Positions 16,367 through 25,194 of a stretch of DNA of 64,000 bases are shown here, in pieces. Under the pieces are notes generated by a model. The model worked only from the letters and a program-made list of their open reading frames with translations. It did no database searches and was not told the DNA's origin. A program made the position numbers and the translations under genes. Every line of letters begins with the position of its first letter. The first letter of the stretch is position 1. Source of the stretch: Chitinophaga niabensis (GTDB lineage Bacteria; Bacteroidota; Bacteroidia; Chitinophagales; Chitinophagaceae); contig NZ_FSRA01000002.1 in NCBI RefSeq assembly GCF_900129465.1, positions 2,232,001 to 2,296,000 of the forward strand. Direction: 5' to 3'.

Positions 16367-17650
16367 TTACACCACCTTCACCAGCATATAATTTTTCTTT
16401 CCCTTCTGAAAGAGAATATTCTTCCCAACAATAAATGCATCATCATTGATCACCAGGTCAATCCCCGCGATCTTACTCCCATTCATACTCACTCCGCCGC
16501 CTTGAATGGTCTTTCGCGCCTCGCCCTTACTGGGAAACACCTTCGCATCCGCCAGAAAGCTCACCACATCCTTCCCCGCAGCAAACTCTGCAAAAGGTAC
16601 TTCAAACGTAGGAACCCCCGCCATCACCTTCAGCAACTGATCTTCAGACAATGATTTCAACACATCCACAGATGCATTGCCAAACAATATCTGCGAAGTC
16701 TTCACCGCAAACTCATATTCCTCAACACCATGGATAAAAGAAGTTACATGCTGCGCCAACACCTTCTGTAAAGCCCGTTTCCCCGGATCAAGCCTATGCT
16801 CCGCAATGAGAGAATTAATAGCAGGCTCATCCAGGAAAGTAAAGGTTTTGATATAACTCTCCGCATCATCATCACTCGCATTCAGCCAGAACTGATAGAA
16901 TTCATAAGGACTCGTTTTCTTTGGGTCCAGCCAGATATTCCCCTTTTCGGACTTCCCGAACTTGGTACCATCGGCTTTTTTAACGAGCGGGCAGGTAAAA
17001 GCATACGCCTCCCCACCACCGATCCGCCTGATCAGCTCAGTACCCGTAACAATATTCCCCCATTGATCAGAACCACCCATCTGCAGTTTACAGTTCTTAG
17101 CCGTATACAGATGATGGAAATCGTAACCCTGTATCATCTGGTAAGAGAACTCGGTAAAGGACATCCCACTATCACCTTCCAGCCTTTTCTTCACAGAATC
17201 CTTCGCCATCATATAGTTCACCGTGATATGTTTACCTACGTCCCGGATAAAGTTCAGGAAACTGATCCCCTTGAACCAGTCGTAGTTATTTACCATTTCA
17301 GCGGCATTCGGCTTGGAAGGATCAAAATCCAGGAACTTCTCCAATTGGGCTTTAATGCCTTTTTGGTTCAGCAGCAGGGTTTCTTCGTCCAGCATCTTTC
17401 TTTCCTCTGCCTTAAAGGAGGGATCACCCACCATACCGGTAGCGCCACCCACCAGCGCCAGGGGTTTATGCCCGGCTTTCTGAAGATGTACCAGCAACAT
17501 GATCGGCACCAGGCTGCCCACGTGCAGAGAGTCTGCCGTAGGGTCAAAACCGATGTAACCCGTGGTCATTTCCTTTTGCAGTTGCTCCTCAGTTCCGGGC
17601 TTGATATCCTGCACCATGCCCCGCCAGCTTAATTCCTTGATAAGATTCAT
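16367..17650 (-). CDS. tyrS: Tyrosyl-tRNA synthetase
   Basis: Charges tRNA-Tyr with tyrosine. The ATG at 17650 gives 427 aa, the usual length of bacterial TyrS; an upstream in-frame ATG at 17674 lies inside the -7 promoter element and is rejected. Class I signatures are visible: FDPTADSLHVGSL (HIGH-type, about residue 40) and KFGKSEKG (KMSKS-type, about residue 230). YQMIQGYDF and QMGGSDQWGNI form the tyrosine pocket, and the C-terminus is an S4 RNA-binding domain (GEARKTIQGGGVSMNGSKI). Single-gene unit with its own promoter and terminator. Confidence 0.97.
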   Translation of the reverse strand: MNLIKELSWRGMVQDIKPGTEEQLQKEMTTGYIGFDPTADSLHVGSLVPIMLLVHLQKAGHKPLALVGGATGMVGDPSFKAEERKMLDEETLLLNQKGIKAQLEKFLDFDPSKPNAAEMVNNYDWFKGISFLNFIRDVGKHITVNYMMAKDSVKKRLEGDSGMSFTEFSYQMIQGYDFHHLYTAKNCKLQMGGSDQWGNIVTGTELIRRIGGGEAYAFTCPLVKKADGTKFGKSEKGNIWLDPKKTSPYEFYQFWLNASDDDAESYIKTFTFLDEPAINSLIAEHRLDPGKRALQKVLAQHVTSFIHGVEEYEFAVKTSQILFGNASVDVLKSLSEDQLLKVMAGVPTFEVPFAEFAAGKDVVSFLADAKVFPSKGEARKTIQGGGVSMNGSKIAGIDLVINDDAFIVGKNILFQKGKKNYMLVKVV

Positions 17651-17671
17651 GAAAAGACGATAAAATTTGTG

Positions 17672-17679
17672 CAAACCTA
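17672..17679 (-). promoter_or_regulatory. tyrS -7 promoter element
   Basis: TAGGTTTG on the minus strand (17679-17672), a full TAnnTTTG match. It places transcription near 17668 and supports the 17650 start codon over 17674. No clear -33 element was seen. Confidence 0.5.
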
Positions 17680-17731
17680 CAATTTTCTAAGGACATGCTT
17701 TATCTTGGAATTAATCGTATATTAGGAAAGT

Positions 17732-18430
17732 ATGAAATGTCTCTGGATAACCACCACGTTGTTATTATTTGCAGCTGCGGCTGCCACCGCACAGGATTGT
17801 AAGAGCTTTTACTACATGACCAACAATGCCGTTGTGGAAATGAGTATCTACAACGACAAGGAGGAACTGATGGGTAAACAGCTTTACAAGATTGCGGAGG
17901 TTGAAAAAAAGGGAAGCGATCTGGTGTCTACCTTCACTACTTCCTTTTTAGACAAGAACGGGAAAGAGATCTCGAAGTCCGAGGGTATGTTCAAATGTAA
18001 TGGTATCACTATCGGAGTGGACATGAAGATGAACATCCCCGGGGCTCCCGCTGGGAATATGAACGCTAAGATGAAGTCTTCAGACTCCTATCTTATGTAT
18101 CCCACAACATTAACGGTCGGGAAGTTCCTGGCTGATGGTGCTTTCCATATGGAATCAGAAGTGAATGGGATGCCCATGGTCATGGACCTTAAAATAACAC
18201 AGCGGAAAGTGGAAGCAAAGGAATCCATTACCACAACAGCCGGTACCTGGGATTGCTTTAAGATCAGCTACAACATTGAATCTAAAGTATCCGTGATGGG
18301 AGCGGGCGTACCTATGGACCTAAAGGCTACGGAATGGTTCGCACCTGGCTTTGGGATGGTCAAATCCATGAGTTATAATAAGAACGGGAAGCTGATGGGC
18401 AGTACGCAGATCACTAAACTGGAGAAGTAA
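17732..18430 (+). CDS. Secreted protein, DUF3108/TapB-like
   Basis: A 232-residue protein with a signal peptide (about residues 1-20, ending ATAQ) and a predicted beta-rich mature part. GTWDCFKISY and ATEWFAPGFGMVKSM near the C-terminus resemble the DUF3108/TapB-like beta-barrel proteins common in Bacteroidota, which end with a conserved W-[FY]-A-x-G-x-G-x-V-K segment. The function is unknown. It stands alone, divergent from tyrS and convergent with the adenosyltransferase gene with 2 bp between the stops. Confidence 0.7.
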   Translation: MKCLWITTTLLLFAAAAATAQDCKSFYYMTNNAVVEMSIYNDKEELMGKQLYKIAEVEKKGSDLVSTFTTSFLDKNGKEISKSEGMFKCNGITIGVDMKMNIPGAPAGNMNAKMKSSDSYLMYPTTLTVGKFLADGAFHMESEVNGMPMVMDLKITQRKVEAKESITTTAGTWDCFKISYNIESKVSVMGAGVPMDLKATEWFAPGFGMVKSMSYNKNGKLMGSTQITKLEK

Positions 18431-18432
18431 GT

Positions 18433-18987
18433 TTATACCCTTGGCTTCCAGGGAATTTCTTCTACCTGCAACTTATGGCCCACATAACGCGCCAGCACAA
18501 AAAGGTAATCACTCAGCCGGTTAATATATTGTAACACCAGTGGCTCTACGAAAGTATCCTGTTCCTGCATCTCCACACATAATCTTTCCGCCCTTCGGCA
18601 AACGCAGCGGGCAATATGACAATGAGATACGGCAACGTGCCCTCCCGGTATGATAAAGAACTTCATCTCCGGTAATACGGTATCCATTTCGTCCATCTTA
18701 TCTTCCAGCAGTTTAACATCCGCCTCATGAAGGTCCGGGATCTTCATTTTGGTGCCCTTATCAGGGTCAGTGGCCAGTGAAGCGCCGATAGTGAAGAGGC
18801 GGTCCTGTATATATTTGTTGAATGTTATTATCTCCGGTTCTTTCATATGGTCGTTCACCAAACCCAGCCAGGAGTTTAGTTCATCCACGGTACCATATGT
18901 TTCAATGCGAAGGTGGCTTTTAGAAACCTTCGTACCTCCAATGAGCGAGGTTTTGCCCTTGTCACCTGTTTTGGTGTAGATCTTCAT
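18433..18987 (-). CDS. Cob(I)yrinic acid a,c-diamide adenosyltransferase, PduO type
   Basis: Transfers adenosyl from ATP to cob(I)alamin to make coenzyme B12. The 184-residue protein (start chosen at the ATG at 18987; another ATG two codons earlier at 18993 is possible) matches PduO-type ATR throughout: KIYTKTGDKGKTSLIGG (ATP-binding P-loop-like N-terminus), GTVDELNSWLG, and CRRAERLCVEM with VLQYINRLSDYLFVLAR in the active site. In this organism it may serve methylmalonyl-CoA mutase or ribonucleotide reductase. No other cobalamin genes are adjacent. Confidence 0.93.
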   Translation of the reverse strand: MKIYTKTGDKGKTSLIGGTKVSKSHLRIETYGTVDELNSWLGLVNDHMKEPEIITFNKYIQDRLFTIGASLATDPDKGTKMKIPDLHEADVKLLEDKMDEMDTVLPEMKFFIIPGGHVAVSHCHIARCVCRRAERLCVEMQEQDTFVEPLVLQYINRLSDYLFVLARYVGHKLQVEEIPWKPRV

Positions 18988-19005
18988 TGCCATATAGCGA
19001 AGATA

Positions 19006-19041
19006 AAAAAAAGGTAACAGCCCCGGCCATTACCTTTTTTT
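19006..19041 (-). terminator. Terminator after the gatC-ABC operon
   Basis: A perfect 12-bp stem (AAAAAAAGGTAA at 19006-19017 with its complement at 19030-19041) around a GC-rich 12-nt loop; the A/T runs let it act in both directions. Its position suits termination of the minus-strand gatC/ABC operon. Confidence 0.7.
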
Positions 19042-19065
19042 GAATATAATTTTTGAGTTGTTTTC

Positions 19066-19163
19066 CTTTAAAGTGCCAAAGCCATTTCAGTCCGGCGCTG
19101 TTTTTGTTTTTGAAGCAGCTCTTTCTTTATGCGCTAAAGCCATTTAGTCCGGCACTACTTTTC
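19066..19163. repeat. Two imperfect copies of a roughly 35-bp element
   Basis: Copies at about 19066-19105 and 19125-19163 share the core AAAGCCATTT(C)AGTCCGGC, flanked by GTGCC/GCGCT and GCGCT/GCACT-type ends that can pair within or between copies (AGTGCC at 19072-19077 with GGCACT at 19151-19156). A third partial copy (GCGCTAAA) overlaps the end of the ABC gene. They lie between the ABC gene stop and the terminator. Confidence 0.6.
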
Positions 19164-19183
19164 ATCTTTCTGGCGCACCCCTT

Positions 19184-19894
19184 CTAATGCGCTAAAACCT
19201 CCTTCACCGCATTCATCTTATCAGACTCTATCACCCCATCCCGGAGACGGATGATCCTTCTTGCATGTGCAGCAATATCTTCCTCATGCGTTACCAATAT
19301 CACCGTATTCCCGGAAGCATGGATCTTACTGAAAATATCCATGATCTCAATGGAGGTCTTGGTATCCAGGTTACCCGTAGGTTCATCCGCCAGAATGATA
19401 GAAGGATCGTTCACCAGCGCCCTGGCTATAGCTACCCTTTGGCACTGTCCGCCGGACAGCTCATTGGGTTTATGTTTGTAACGGTCTCCCAGTCCCACTT
19501 TTTCGAGCATAGCCCTGGCCTTATCTTCCCTTTCCTTTTTGCCAACGCCGCCATAGATCAGTGGAACAGCCACATTCTCAAGGGCAGACAAACGAGGCAT
19601 CAGGTTAAACTGCTGAAATACGAAACCGATCTCCTGGTTACGGATCCGTGCCAGTTCATTGTCTTCCATACTGCTCACATCATGCCCGCTCAGTACATAT
19701 TTGCCACTGGTAGGAGTGTCCAGGCAACCGAGGATATTCATAAGGGTCGACTTTCCGGAACCGGAAGGTCCCATCAGCGCTACATATTCATTCCTGTTGA
19801 TATTCAGGGAAACACCTTTCAATACAGGCAATTCGTTCTTGCCAATGAAATAGCTTTTACGGATCTGATCGAGTAGGATAACAGTCTGGGACAT
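19184..19894 (-). CDS. ABC transporter ATP-binding protein, LolD/MacB class
   Basis: A 236-residue ATPase with Walker A (GPSGSGKSTL, about residue 42), Q-loop (FVFQQFNL), signature LSGGQCQRVAIARAL, Walker B (IILADEPTGNLD) and H-loop (VTHEED). The DEPTGNLD form and the sequence around it place it with LolD/MacB/FtsE-type ATPases that work with MacB-like permeases. No permease gene is adjacent: it starts 2 bp after the gatC stop and is followed only by repeats and a terminator, so its partner is encoded elsewhere. The coupling with gatC is probably only transcriptional economy. Confidence 0.92.
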   Translation of the reverse strand: MSQTVILLDQIRKSYFIGKNELPVLKGVSLNINRNEYVALMGPSGSGKSTLMNILGCLDTPTSGKYVLSGHDVSSMEDNELARIRNQEIGFVFQQFNLMPRLSALENVAVPLIYGGVGKKEREDKARAMLEKVGLGDRYKHKPNELSGGQCQRVAIARALVNDPSIILADEPTGNLDTKTSIEIMDIFSKIHASGNTVILVTHEEDIAAHARRIIRLRDGVIESDKMNAVKEVLAH

Positions 19895-19896
19895 AT

Positions 19897-20187
19897 TTAT
19901 TTCTTGATTACTTTAGGGACGCTGAAATATTCCGCGGTATGGGCTGGAGCGTTCTGTAAACCCTCTTCCCGGCTGATATTCGGCAGAACAACGTCCTCCC
20001 GGAGGATATTGGTATCTGCGGTCATAAACAACATAGGTTTCACGTTGGCTGTATCCAGCTCACTTAACTTTTCAACGAATGTGATCATTCGCTGTAGGTC
20101 GTGCCGGATCTCTTCACGCTCTCCGGCATTGAATTCCAGCCTTGCCAGGGTAGCCAATTGCTGAATCAGTGCATCATTCACTTCCAT
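19897..20187 (-). CDS. gatC: Asp-tRNA(Asn)/Glu-tRNA(Gln) amidotransferase subunit C
   Basis: The small 96-residue subunit that stabilises GatA in the GatCAB complex, which amidates misacylated Glu-tRNA-Gln and Asp-tRNA-Asn. The sequence fits the family: LIQQLATLARLEFNAGE near the start, the FVEKLSELDTANVKPM segment, and LREDVVLPN. GatA and GatB are not in the window. It is the first gene of a two-gene operon with an ABC ATPase (2-bp gap) and is divergent from trpS. Confidence 0.93.
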   Translation of the reverse strand: MEVNDALIQQLATLARLEFNAGEREEIRHDLQRMITFVEKLSELDTANVKPMLFMTADTNILREDVVLPNISREEGLQNAPAHTAEYFSVPKVIKK

Positions 20188-20255
20188 GAGTTCAATATTA
20201 ACGAATTAAAGCTAATAAATAGTGTTAAAATATTGGATATTATGTGGCCAATTTG

Positions 20256-20283
20256 CAAAAATATGCAATTCCGTCATCGTCAA
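20256..20283 (-). promoter_or_regulatory. Candidate gatC promoter
   Basis: On the minus strand TTG (20283-20281), 17 nt, then TATTTTTG (20263-20256). The -7 box is a full match. It leaves a leader of about 65 nt and lies back to back with the trpS start region. Confidence 0.45.
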
Positions 20284-20311
20284 TCTTAAATTTCTTAAAT
20301 TGCGCCCCGAT

Positions 20312-21316
20312 ATGGGAACAGAAAAAGAAATCGTTGTCAGCGGCATCCGCTCCACAGGTATTTTGCACTTAGGGAATTATTTTGGCGCCATCCGTAATTA
20401 TATCCGGATGCAGGAAGAGTTTAACTGTTACTTCTTTGTAGCAGACTGGCACGCGCTTACAACACACCCTGATCCAAAAGAACTGCGCGGCAACGTATAC
20501 CGGGTATTGGCTGAAAACATCGCCTCCGGCCTGGATCCCGAGAAAGTGACCCTCTATGTACAAAGCGATATCCCGGAAATAGCAGAACTCTACCTGCTCC
20601 TGAATATGATGGCCTATAAAGGAGAACTGGAAAAAGTACCCACTTTCAAGGATAAAGTAAGGCAGAACCCGGATAACGTGAACGCCGGCCTCTTAACCTA
20701 TCCCGTATTGATGACGGCCGATATCCTCGTTCACAGAGGCCTGAAAGTACCCGTAGGGAAAGACCAGGAGCAACATCTGGAAATGAGCCGTAACTTTGCC
20801 CAAAGGTTTAATAACCGCTATGGTTACCTGTTCCCGGAACCTGTACCCTTTAACTATGGCGACGATCTGATCAAGATCAACAGCCTGGACGGGGTTGGAA
20901 AAATGAGCAAAAGCGAGAACCAGAACTCCACTATCTTCCTGAACGACAGCGACGACGATATCCGGTATAAAATAAAAAGAGCCAAAACAGACAGCGGTCC
21001 GCAGGAACCCAATTCCGCCAAACCCGATTATATCGCGAACCTCTTTACCCTGATGGGCCTGGTTTCCACTCCGGATACCATCAAACACTTCGAAGACACC
21101 TTTAACAACTGCACTATCCGCTACGGCGATATGAAAAAGCAACTGGCTGAGGATATGGTGGCCTTTATTGCCCCGATCCGCGAAAAAGCCGAAGCCATTC
21201 AGCAGGATACTGCCTATTTGACCCGCATTATGCGCTACGGGGCTGAAAAGGCCAGGGCATCGGCGGCACAAACTTTGCAGGAAGCACGTAAATTAATGGG
21301 TATTAACTTTTATTGA
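20312..21316 (+). CDS. trpS: Tryptophanyl-tRNA synthetase
   Basis: Charges tRNA-Trp. The ATG at 20312 gives 334 aa, as usual for bacterial TrpS; the longer frame from 20222 runs through the gatC promoter region and is rejected. Class I signatures: TGILHLGNYFGA (HIGH motif, about residue 17) and GKMSKSENQ (KMSKS, about residue 203), with VGKDQEQHLEMSR and PVLMTADIL forming the tryptophan/ATP pocket. It is followed after 37 bp by a deoxynucleoside kinase gene on the same strand, probably with its own promoter. Confidence 0.97.
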   Translation: MGTEKEIVVSGIRSTGILHLGNYFGAIRNYIRMQEEFNCYFFVADWHALTTHPDPKELRGNVYRVLAENIASGLDPEKVTLYVQSDIPEIAELYLLLNMMAYKGELEKVPTFKDKVRQNPDNVNAGLLTYPVLMTADILVHRGLKVPVGKDQEQHLEMSRNFAQRFNNRYGYLFPEPVPFNYGDDLIKINSLDGVGKMSKSENQNSTIFLNDSDDDIRYKIKRAKTDSGPQEPNSAKPDYIANLFTLMGLVSTPDTIKHFEDTFNNCTIRYGDMKKQLAEDMVAFIAPIREKAEAIQQDTAYLTRIMRYGAEKARASAAQTLQEARKLMGINFY

Positions 21317-21353
21317 TTTATTTTATCTTGTTACTTACAATATTCCCCCATGC

Positions 21354-21986
21354 ATGGCAAAAAATAAGATCAAGCACATAGCGATTGCCGGAAATATCGG
21401 CGCTGGAAAAACCACCTTAACCGAAATGCTGTCTAAGCACTATAAGTGGATTCCCCAATATGAAGATGTTGAGCACAACCCTTACCTGAGTGACTTTTAT
21501 GATGATATGCCACGCTGGTCTTTCAATCTGCAGGTCTATTTTCTGCATAGCAGGCTCAAGCAACTGGTAGATATTCAACATGGAAAAGATACCGTTATCC
21601 AGGACCGTACCATCTATGAGGATGCGCACATTTTCGCGCCCAACCTCTACGAAATGGGCCTGATGACCAAACGGGACTTTGATAACTACTTCAATTTCTT
21701 CGAAACCCTGAAGTCTATGGTAAAACCTCCGGACCTGCTCATTTACCTGCAGGCATCTGTTCCAACACTGGTGGCACAGATCCAGAAGAGGGGAAGGGAG
21801 TACGAGGAAAATATTCGTTTGGACTATCTCAAACGCCTAAACGAGTTCTACAATACATGGATTGAAAAATACAAAGATGGTCCGCTGCTGATCATTGATG
21901 TAGACAAGAATAAATTTCCTGAAAACGATGAGCACCTGGGCGAGATCATCTCCCGTGTAGACTCAGAGCTGTACGGTTTGTTCTAA
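21354..21986 (+). CDS. Deoxynucleoside kinase
   Basis: A 210-residue dNK-family enzyme that phosphorylates deoxynucleosides (deoxyadenosine, deoxyguanosine or broader) for nucleotide salvage. Visible features: P-loop GNIGAGKTTL (residues 12-21), EDVEHNPYL, the catalytic DRTIYEDAHIF (DRS-type) motif, and the arginine-rich lid KRGREYEENI. Length is typical. A strong terminator lies just after it. Confidence 0.92.
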   Translation: MAKNKIKHIAIAGNIGAGKTTLTEMLSKHYKWIPQYEDVEHNPYLSDFYDDMPRWSFNLQVYFLHSRLKQLVDIQHGKDTVIQDRTIYEDAHIFAPNLYEMGLMTKRDFDNYFNFFETLKSMVKPPDLLIYLQASVPTLVAQIQKRGREYEENIRLDYLKRLNEFYNTWIEKYKDGPLLIIDVDKNKFPENDEHLGEIISRVDSELYGLF

Positions 21987-22004
21987 TTTTTCAGGAAGAT
22001 CTTA

Positions 22005-22053
22005 ATCTCCGAATTTCGCAGTTCAACCTCCGGAATTCGGAGATATTTTTTTT
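22005..22053 (+). terminator. Terminator after the deoxynucleoside kinase gene
   Basis: A perfect 11-bp stem (ATCTCCGAATT at 22005-22015 with its complement at 22034-22044) followed by a T-run. Confidence 0.85.
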
Positions 22054-22115
22054 GGAGCAGATCGTAATTGCCATTAATTTTATCCCCGTTGTTTGTTCAC
22101 CAAAATGCGATCTAC

Positions 22116-22868
22116 ATGTTAGCAATTGTTTGTAGCCTTTGTGCGCTATTATTATTGGCGCAACCTCCACGGCTCCCGTCCATAGGGGTCTACAGCCTTA
22201 AGTTTACCGAAGTATTTTCCGCAGACAGAAATCCTGCTGCATTAGCCGGTATAAAAAAATATACAGCAGGCATCTATGCAGAACGCCGGTTTATGTTAAA
22301 AGAAATGAGCGGCTACGCATTGAATGGTGCATTACCTGTAGCATCAGGAACAATAGGCATACGCATTAAACAGTTTGGGTTTAGTTTATATAAAGAACAA
22401 ATGTTCGGTGCAGGGTATGCACTGCCGCTGGGAGAAAAACTAAAGGCCGGCATTCACCTGGATTACAACATGCAGCGTGCCCCACAATTTAAGGAAGCAG
22501 GAATGATAGCAGAATGTGGGGTACTCTGGCAGATTGCAGAACGTGTGGGCCTCGGTGTAAATGTTTTCAATCCCACGGGGAAAGGGTTGAAGCTGTACAC
22601 AATGGGAGTTGGATACGCGCCTTCCTCACAACTCTTGATAGAAGCAGAATGCAGAAAGGAAGAGGGCAGACCACTCAGCACTTTAGTTGATGGCATATAC
22701 CGCCCTTTGCAGCGGTTCTGGCTATTAGGAGGTTTTGCCACACAACCCGTGTACCAGTTTGCCGGCTTAGGTTTCCTGTTGCGGAATATGCGCATCGGTA
22801 TTATAGGTAGCCGCCACCAGCTGTTAGGATTTACACCCGGCATAACTGTAACATGGGAAGCAGAATAA
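22116..22868 (+). CDS. Exported beta-rich protein, probable outer membrane component
   Basis: A 250-residue protein starting at the ATG at 22116, which begins a signal peptide (MLAIVCSLCALLLLAQ); the longer frame starts with a TTG. The mature part has many alternating hydrophobic strands with Gly and aromatic residues (GTIGIRIKQFGFSLYK, FAGLGFLLRNMRIGIIGS), as in small Bacteroidota outer membrane beta-barrels. Not assigned to a named family. Its end overlaps the next gene by 16 bp, so the two are coupled and probably act together. Confidence 0.65.
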   Translation: MLAIVCSLCALLLLAQPPRLPSIGVYSLKFTEVFSADRNPAALAGIKKYTAGIYAERRFMLKEMSGYALNGALPVASGTIGIRIKQFGFSLYKEQMFGAGYALPLGEKLKAGIHLDYNMQRAPQFKEAGMIAECGVLWQIAERVGLGVNVFNPTGKGLKLYTMGVGYAPSSQLLIEAECRKEEGRPLSTLVDGIYRPLQRFWLLGGFATQPVYQFAGLGFLLRNMRIGIIGSRHQLLGFTPGITVTWEAE

Positions 22869-24802
22869 GATGGTGCTTGCTACTCCTCGTATGCAACTGG
22901 ACATATGCACAGGAAGAAGGACCAATGCAACATCCCGGGCAACAGGAACATGCGCAGTTAGAGGAACAAGCGCTGTTAGAGGAACAGGAACAAACGTTGC
23001 TGGAACAACAAGCGCAAACAGGGAATGGGAATGAGGAACAATCCCTGCCCGAGAATGACGAACAAACCCAGCAGCGCGAATCATACGCGCGCAGAAAACT
23101 AAACCTGAACACTGCCGATGCTGCAGCACTGGAATCACTGGGCCTGTTACATGCTTTACAAATAGAACAATTCCTATTGTATCGCCGCAGCCTGGGACCC
23201 TTGATCAGCATCTATGAATTACAGGCAGTACCCGGTTTTAATCTGCCATTGATCAGAACGCTGTTGCCATATGTATGGGCGGGAAATGGCTTAGAACCCT
23301 GCTACACCTGGAAGGATTATGTGTTACGCGGTAAACATACACTGCTGCTGAGATACACGTATCCCTTTCAAAGCGCCGGGAAATACAATGGCAGTCCGGA
23401 TAAAATGATGCTACGTTATAGATACCAGTTCTCCCGTTACGCCAGTTGGGGCCTTGTCATGGAAAAGGATGCAGGAGAAGGATTATTTGCAGGAAAACAA
23501 AAGAGCGGATTTGATCATTACGGGATCCATTTGTTCTTTAGGAACATAGGGCGGATAAAAGCCTTAGCGCTCGGAGATTACACCGTAAACATGGGGCAGG
23601 GGCTCATACAATGGCACGGCCTTGCATTTGGGAAAAGCAGTGCCGTGATGCACACCAAAAGAGAAGGAGATGTATTAAGGCCCTATGCCTCCGCAGGTGA
23701 ATTCTTTTTCTACAGGGGAGCAGGCATCACCTGTCAAACCGGCCCTTTTACTTTTACCGCATTCATTTCAGGCAGGAAGTTGGATGCAAGGGCAGGAGAG
23801 GTGCCAGGCTCAGCAGGTACCCTGGTGAGCACTGGTTACCATCGCACCGATGCTGAATCTGCATTAAAGGGAAACATTACACAAAGCTCCGTGGGTGCAG
23901 TGCTTAAATGGTCTGCTGAAAAAGGGCATATCGCATGGAACATGATCGGGCATCAATTTTCCAAACCCTTAAGCAAAGGAGATAAAGCCTACCAGTTATT
24001 TGCAGCAACTGGGAACCACTGGCTGAACACCAGTATAGACCATGCTTTCAACTGGCGTAACCTTCACTTCTTCGGAGAAGCAGCCATCAGCAAACAAGGC
24101 AAAACCGCCATCCTGCAAGGTGCTATGATCACCCTTGCACACAATGTGGATATGGGAATACTATACCGTAAGGAAGGCATCGCCTATGAAACGCTCTATG
24201 GAAATACATTTAGCGAAAACCCAACACCCGGTAATGAATCAGGCCTTTATACTGCAATCTCATTACGGTGGGGCGCCAAATGGGAACTCTCCGCATATGC
24301 AGATGTATTCCGTTTCCCCTGGCTGAAATACAGGATCAACAATCCCTCGGAAGGATATGATGTTTTAATGTCCATCACCTGGCGCCCCGATAAAACAACT
24401 GAATTGAACGCACAATTCCGGCATGATGATAAACCATTCATGCAACGTCAACAGCTCCGCGCACAATGGAGTATGAAAATAACAGGTGAAGTGATTTGGA
24501 GATCAAAAGTACAGGTGAGTAAAACGAAAACCTCCCCCACCTCCTTCCTCGCCCACCATCAATGCCAGGCCAGATGGAAACACTGGCGTTTCACCGCAGG
24601 ATACACCTGGTTCGATACCGCCGAAACAGAAGGCCTCTATCTCACCGGCCAGCAATTTCCCGGCGACAACTCCTTATCCCGCTTCTCCGGAAAAGGATTT
24701 TCCACCCGCTTAGCCATCCAGTTCCATAAGATCTGGTGCCACTGGGTAAGAGCTGTCACAAAAGAAGTGAACACTGCTGTGATGCTGCAGTACCAGCTCT
24801 AA
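22853..24802 (+). CDS. Helix-hairpin-helix domain protein with C-terminal beta-barrel-like region
   Basis: A 649-residue exported protein. Signal peptide about residues 1-20; then a Gln/Glu-rich low-complexity linker (about 21-80); then a ComEA-like helix-hairpin-helix region (about 82-145: KLNLNTADAAALESLG and LYELQAVPGF-like turns); then about 490 residues of repeated amphipathic strands ending YQL, consistent with an outer membrane barrel. Members of this Bacteroidota group are usually called helix-hairpin-helix domain proteins. An HhH motif in an envelope protein suggests DNA handling at the surface, but this is unproven. It overlaps the upstream gene by 16 bp. Confidence 0.75.
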   Translation: MGSRIRWCLLLLVCNWTYAQEEGPMQHPGQQEHAQLEEQALLEEQEQTLLEQQAQTGNGNEEQSLPENDEQTQQRESYARRKLNLNTADAAALESLGLLHALQIEQFLLYRRSLGPLISIYELQAVPGFNLPLIRTLLPYVWAGNGLEPCYTWKDYVLRGKHTLLLRYTYPFQSAGKYNGSPDKMMLRYRYQFSRYASWGLVMEKDAGEGLFAGKQKSGFDHYGIHLFFRNIGRIKALALGDYTVNMGQGLIQWHGLAFGKSSAVMHTKREGDVLRPYASAGEFFFYRGAGITCQTGPFTFTAFISGRKLDARAGEVPGSAGTLVSTGYHRTDAESALKGNITQSSVGAVLKWSAEKGHIAWNMIGHQFSKPLSKGDKAYQLFAATGNHWLNTSIDHAFNWRNLHFFGEAAISKQGKTAILQGAMITLAHNVDMGILYRKEGIAYETLYGNTFSENPTPGNESGLYTAISLRWGAKWELSAYADVFRFPWLKYRINNPSEGYDVLMSITWRPDKTTELNAQFRHDDKPFMQRQQLRAQWSMKITGEVIWRSKVQVSKTKTSPTSFLAHHQCQARWKHWRFTAGYTWFDTAETEGLYLTGQQFPGDNSLSRFSGKGFSTRLAIQFHKIWCHWVRAVTKEVNTAVMLQYQL

Positions 24803-24822
24803 CACTAATAATATTTTAACCC

Positions 24823-24849
24823 CGCGGATCAAAGAAAATCCCGCGTTTT
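24823..24849 (+). terminator. Weak terminator after the HhH gene
   Basis: CGCGGAT (24823-24829) pairs with ATCCCGCG (24838-24845) with one bulged base, followed by TTTT. Confidence 0.45.
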
Positions 24850-24959
24850 AATAATCATATCTGAACGTTTCGCATGCACAAAAAACGCCGGAGCAACAGC
24901 TGTTTTTTAAGCATTTTCACTTGATAAGATTAAGCAAAGAAGTATGCAAAGGATTTTTT

Positions 24960-24976
24960 TCATGAATTTTTCATGA
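24960..24976. promoter_or_regulatory. 17-bp palindrome in the susC upstream region
   Basis: TCATGAA-TTT-TTCATGA is a perfect 7-bp-arm inverted repeat, of a size and symmetry suited to a dimeric regulator. No matching copy was noticed elsewhere in the window. Confidence 0.4.
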
Positions 24977-25174
24977 GATATCTGCTTGAAAAACAAAAGA
25001 GTATAAAGTTATCTTGTAAGGGCTTTAACAAAAGATTAACCAGAAAATTTTGTGAGTTGAAAAAAATACTAACTTACAAGAGTCATCCAAAAGCAGTATA
25101 AATAGATTCATCCAAAGTATAGAAGTGGTAAAATACCATCTTCACCCCTATTTGAAATGCCAAACGACAAAATC

Positions 25175-25194
25175 AACGCTCTAAACTAAAACTT
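25175..25194 (+). promoter_or_regulatory. Leader motif shared with the amidohydrolase gene
   Basis: AACGCTCTAAACTAAAACTT; 18 of 20 positions agree with 4857-4876. It lies about 300 nt before the susC start, inside the likely 5' leader. Confidence 0.35.

Noticed and set aside
19265..19876. 203-codon plus-strand frame opposite the ABC ATPase gene
   Set aside because: Shadow of a gene with intact Walker A, signature and Walker B motifs.
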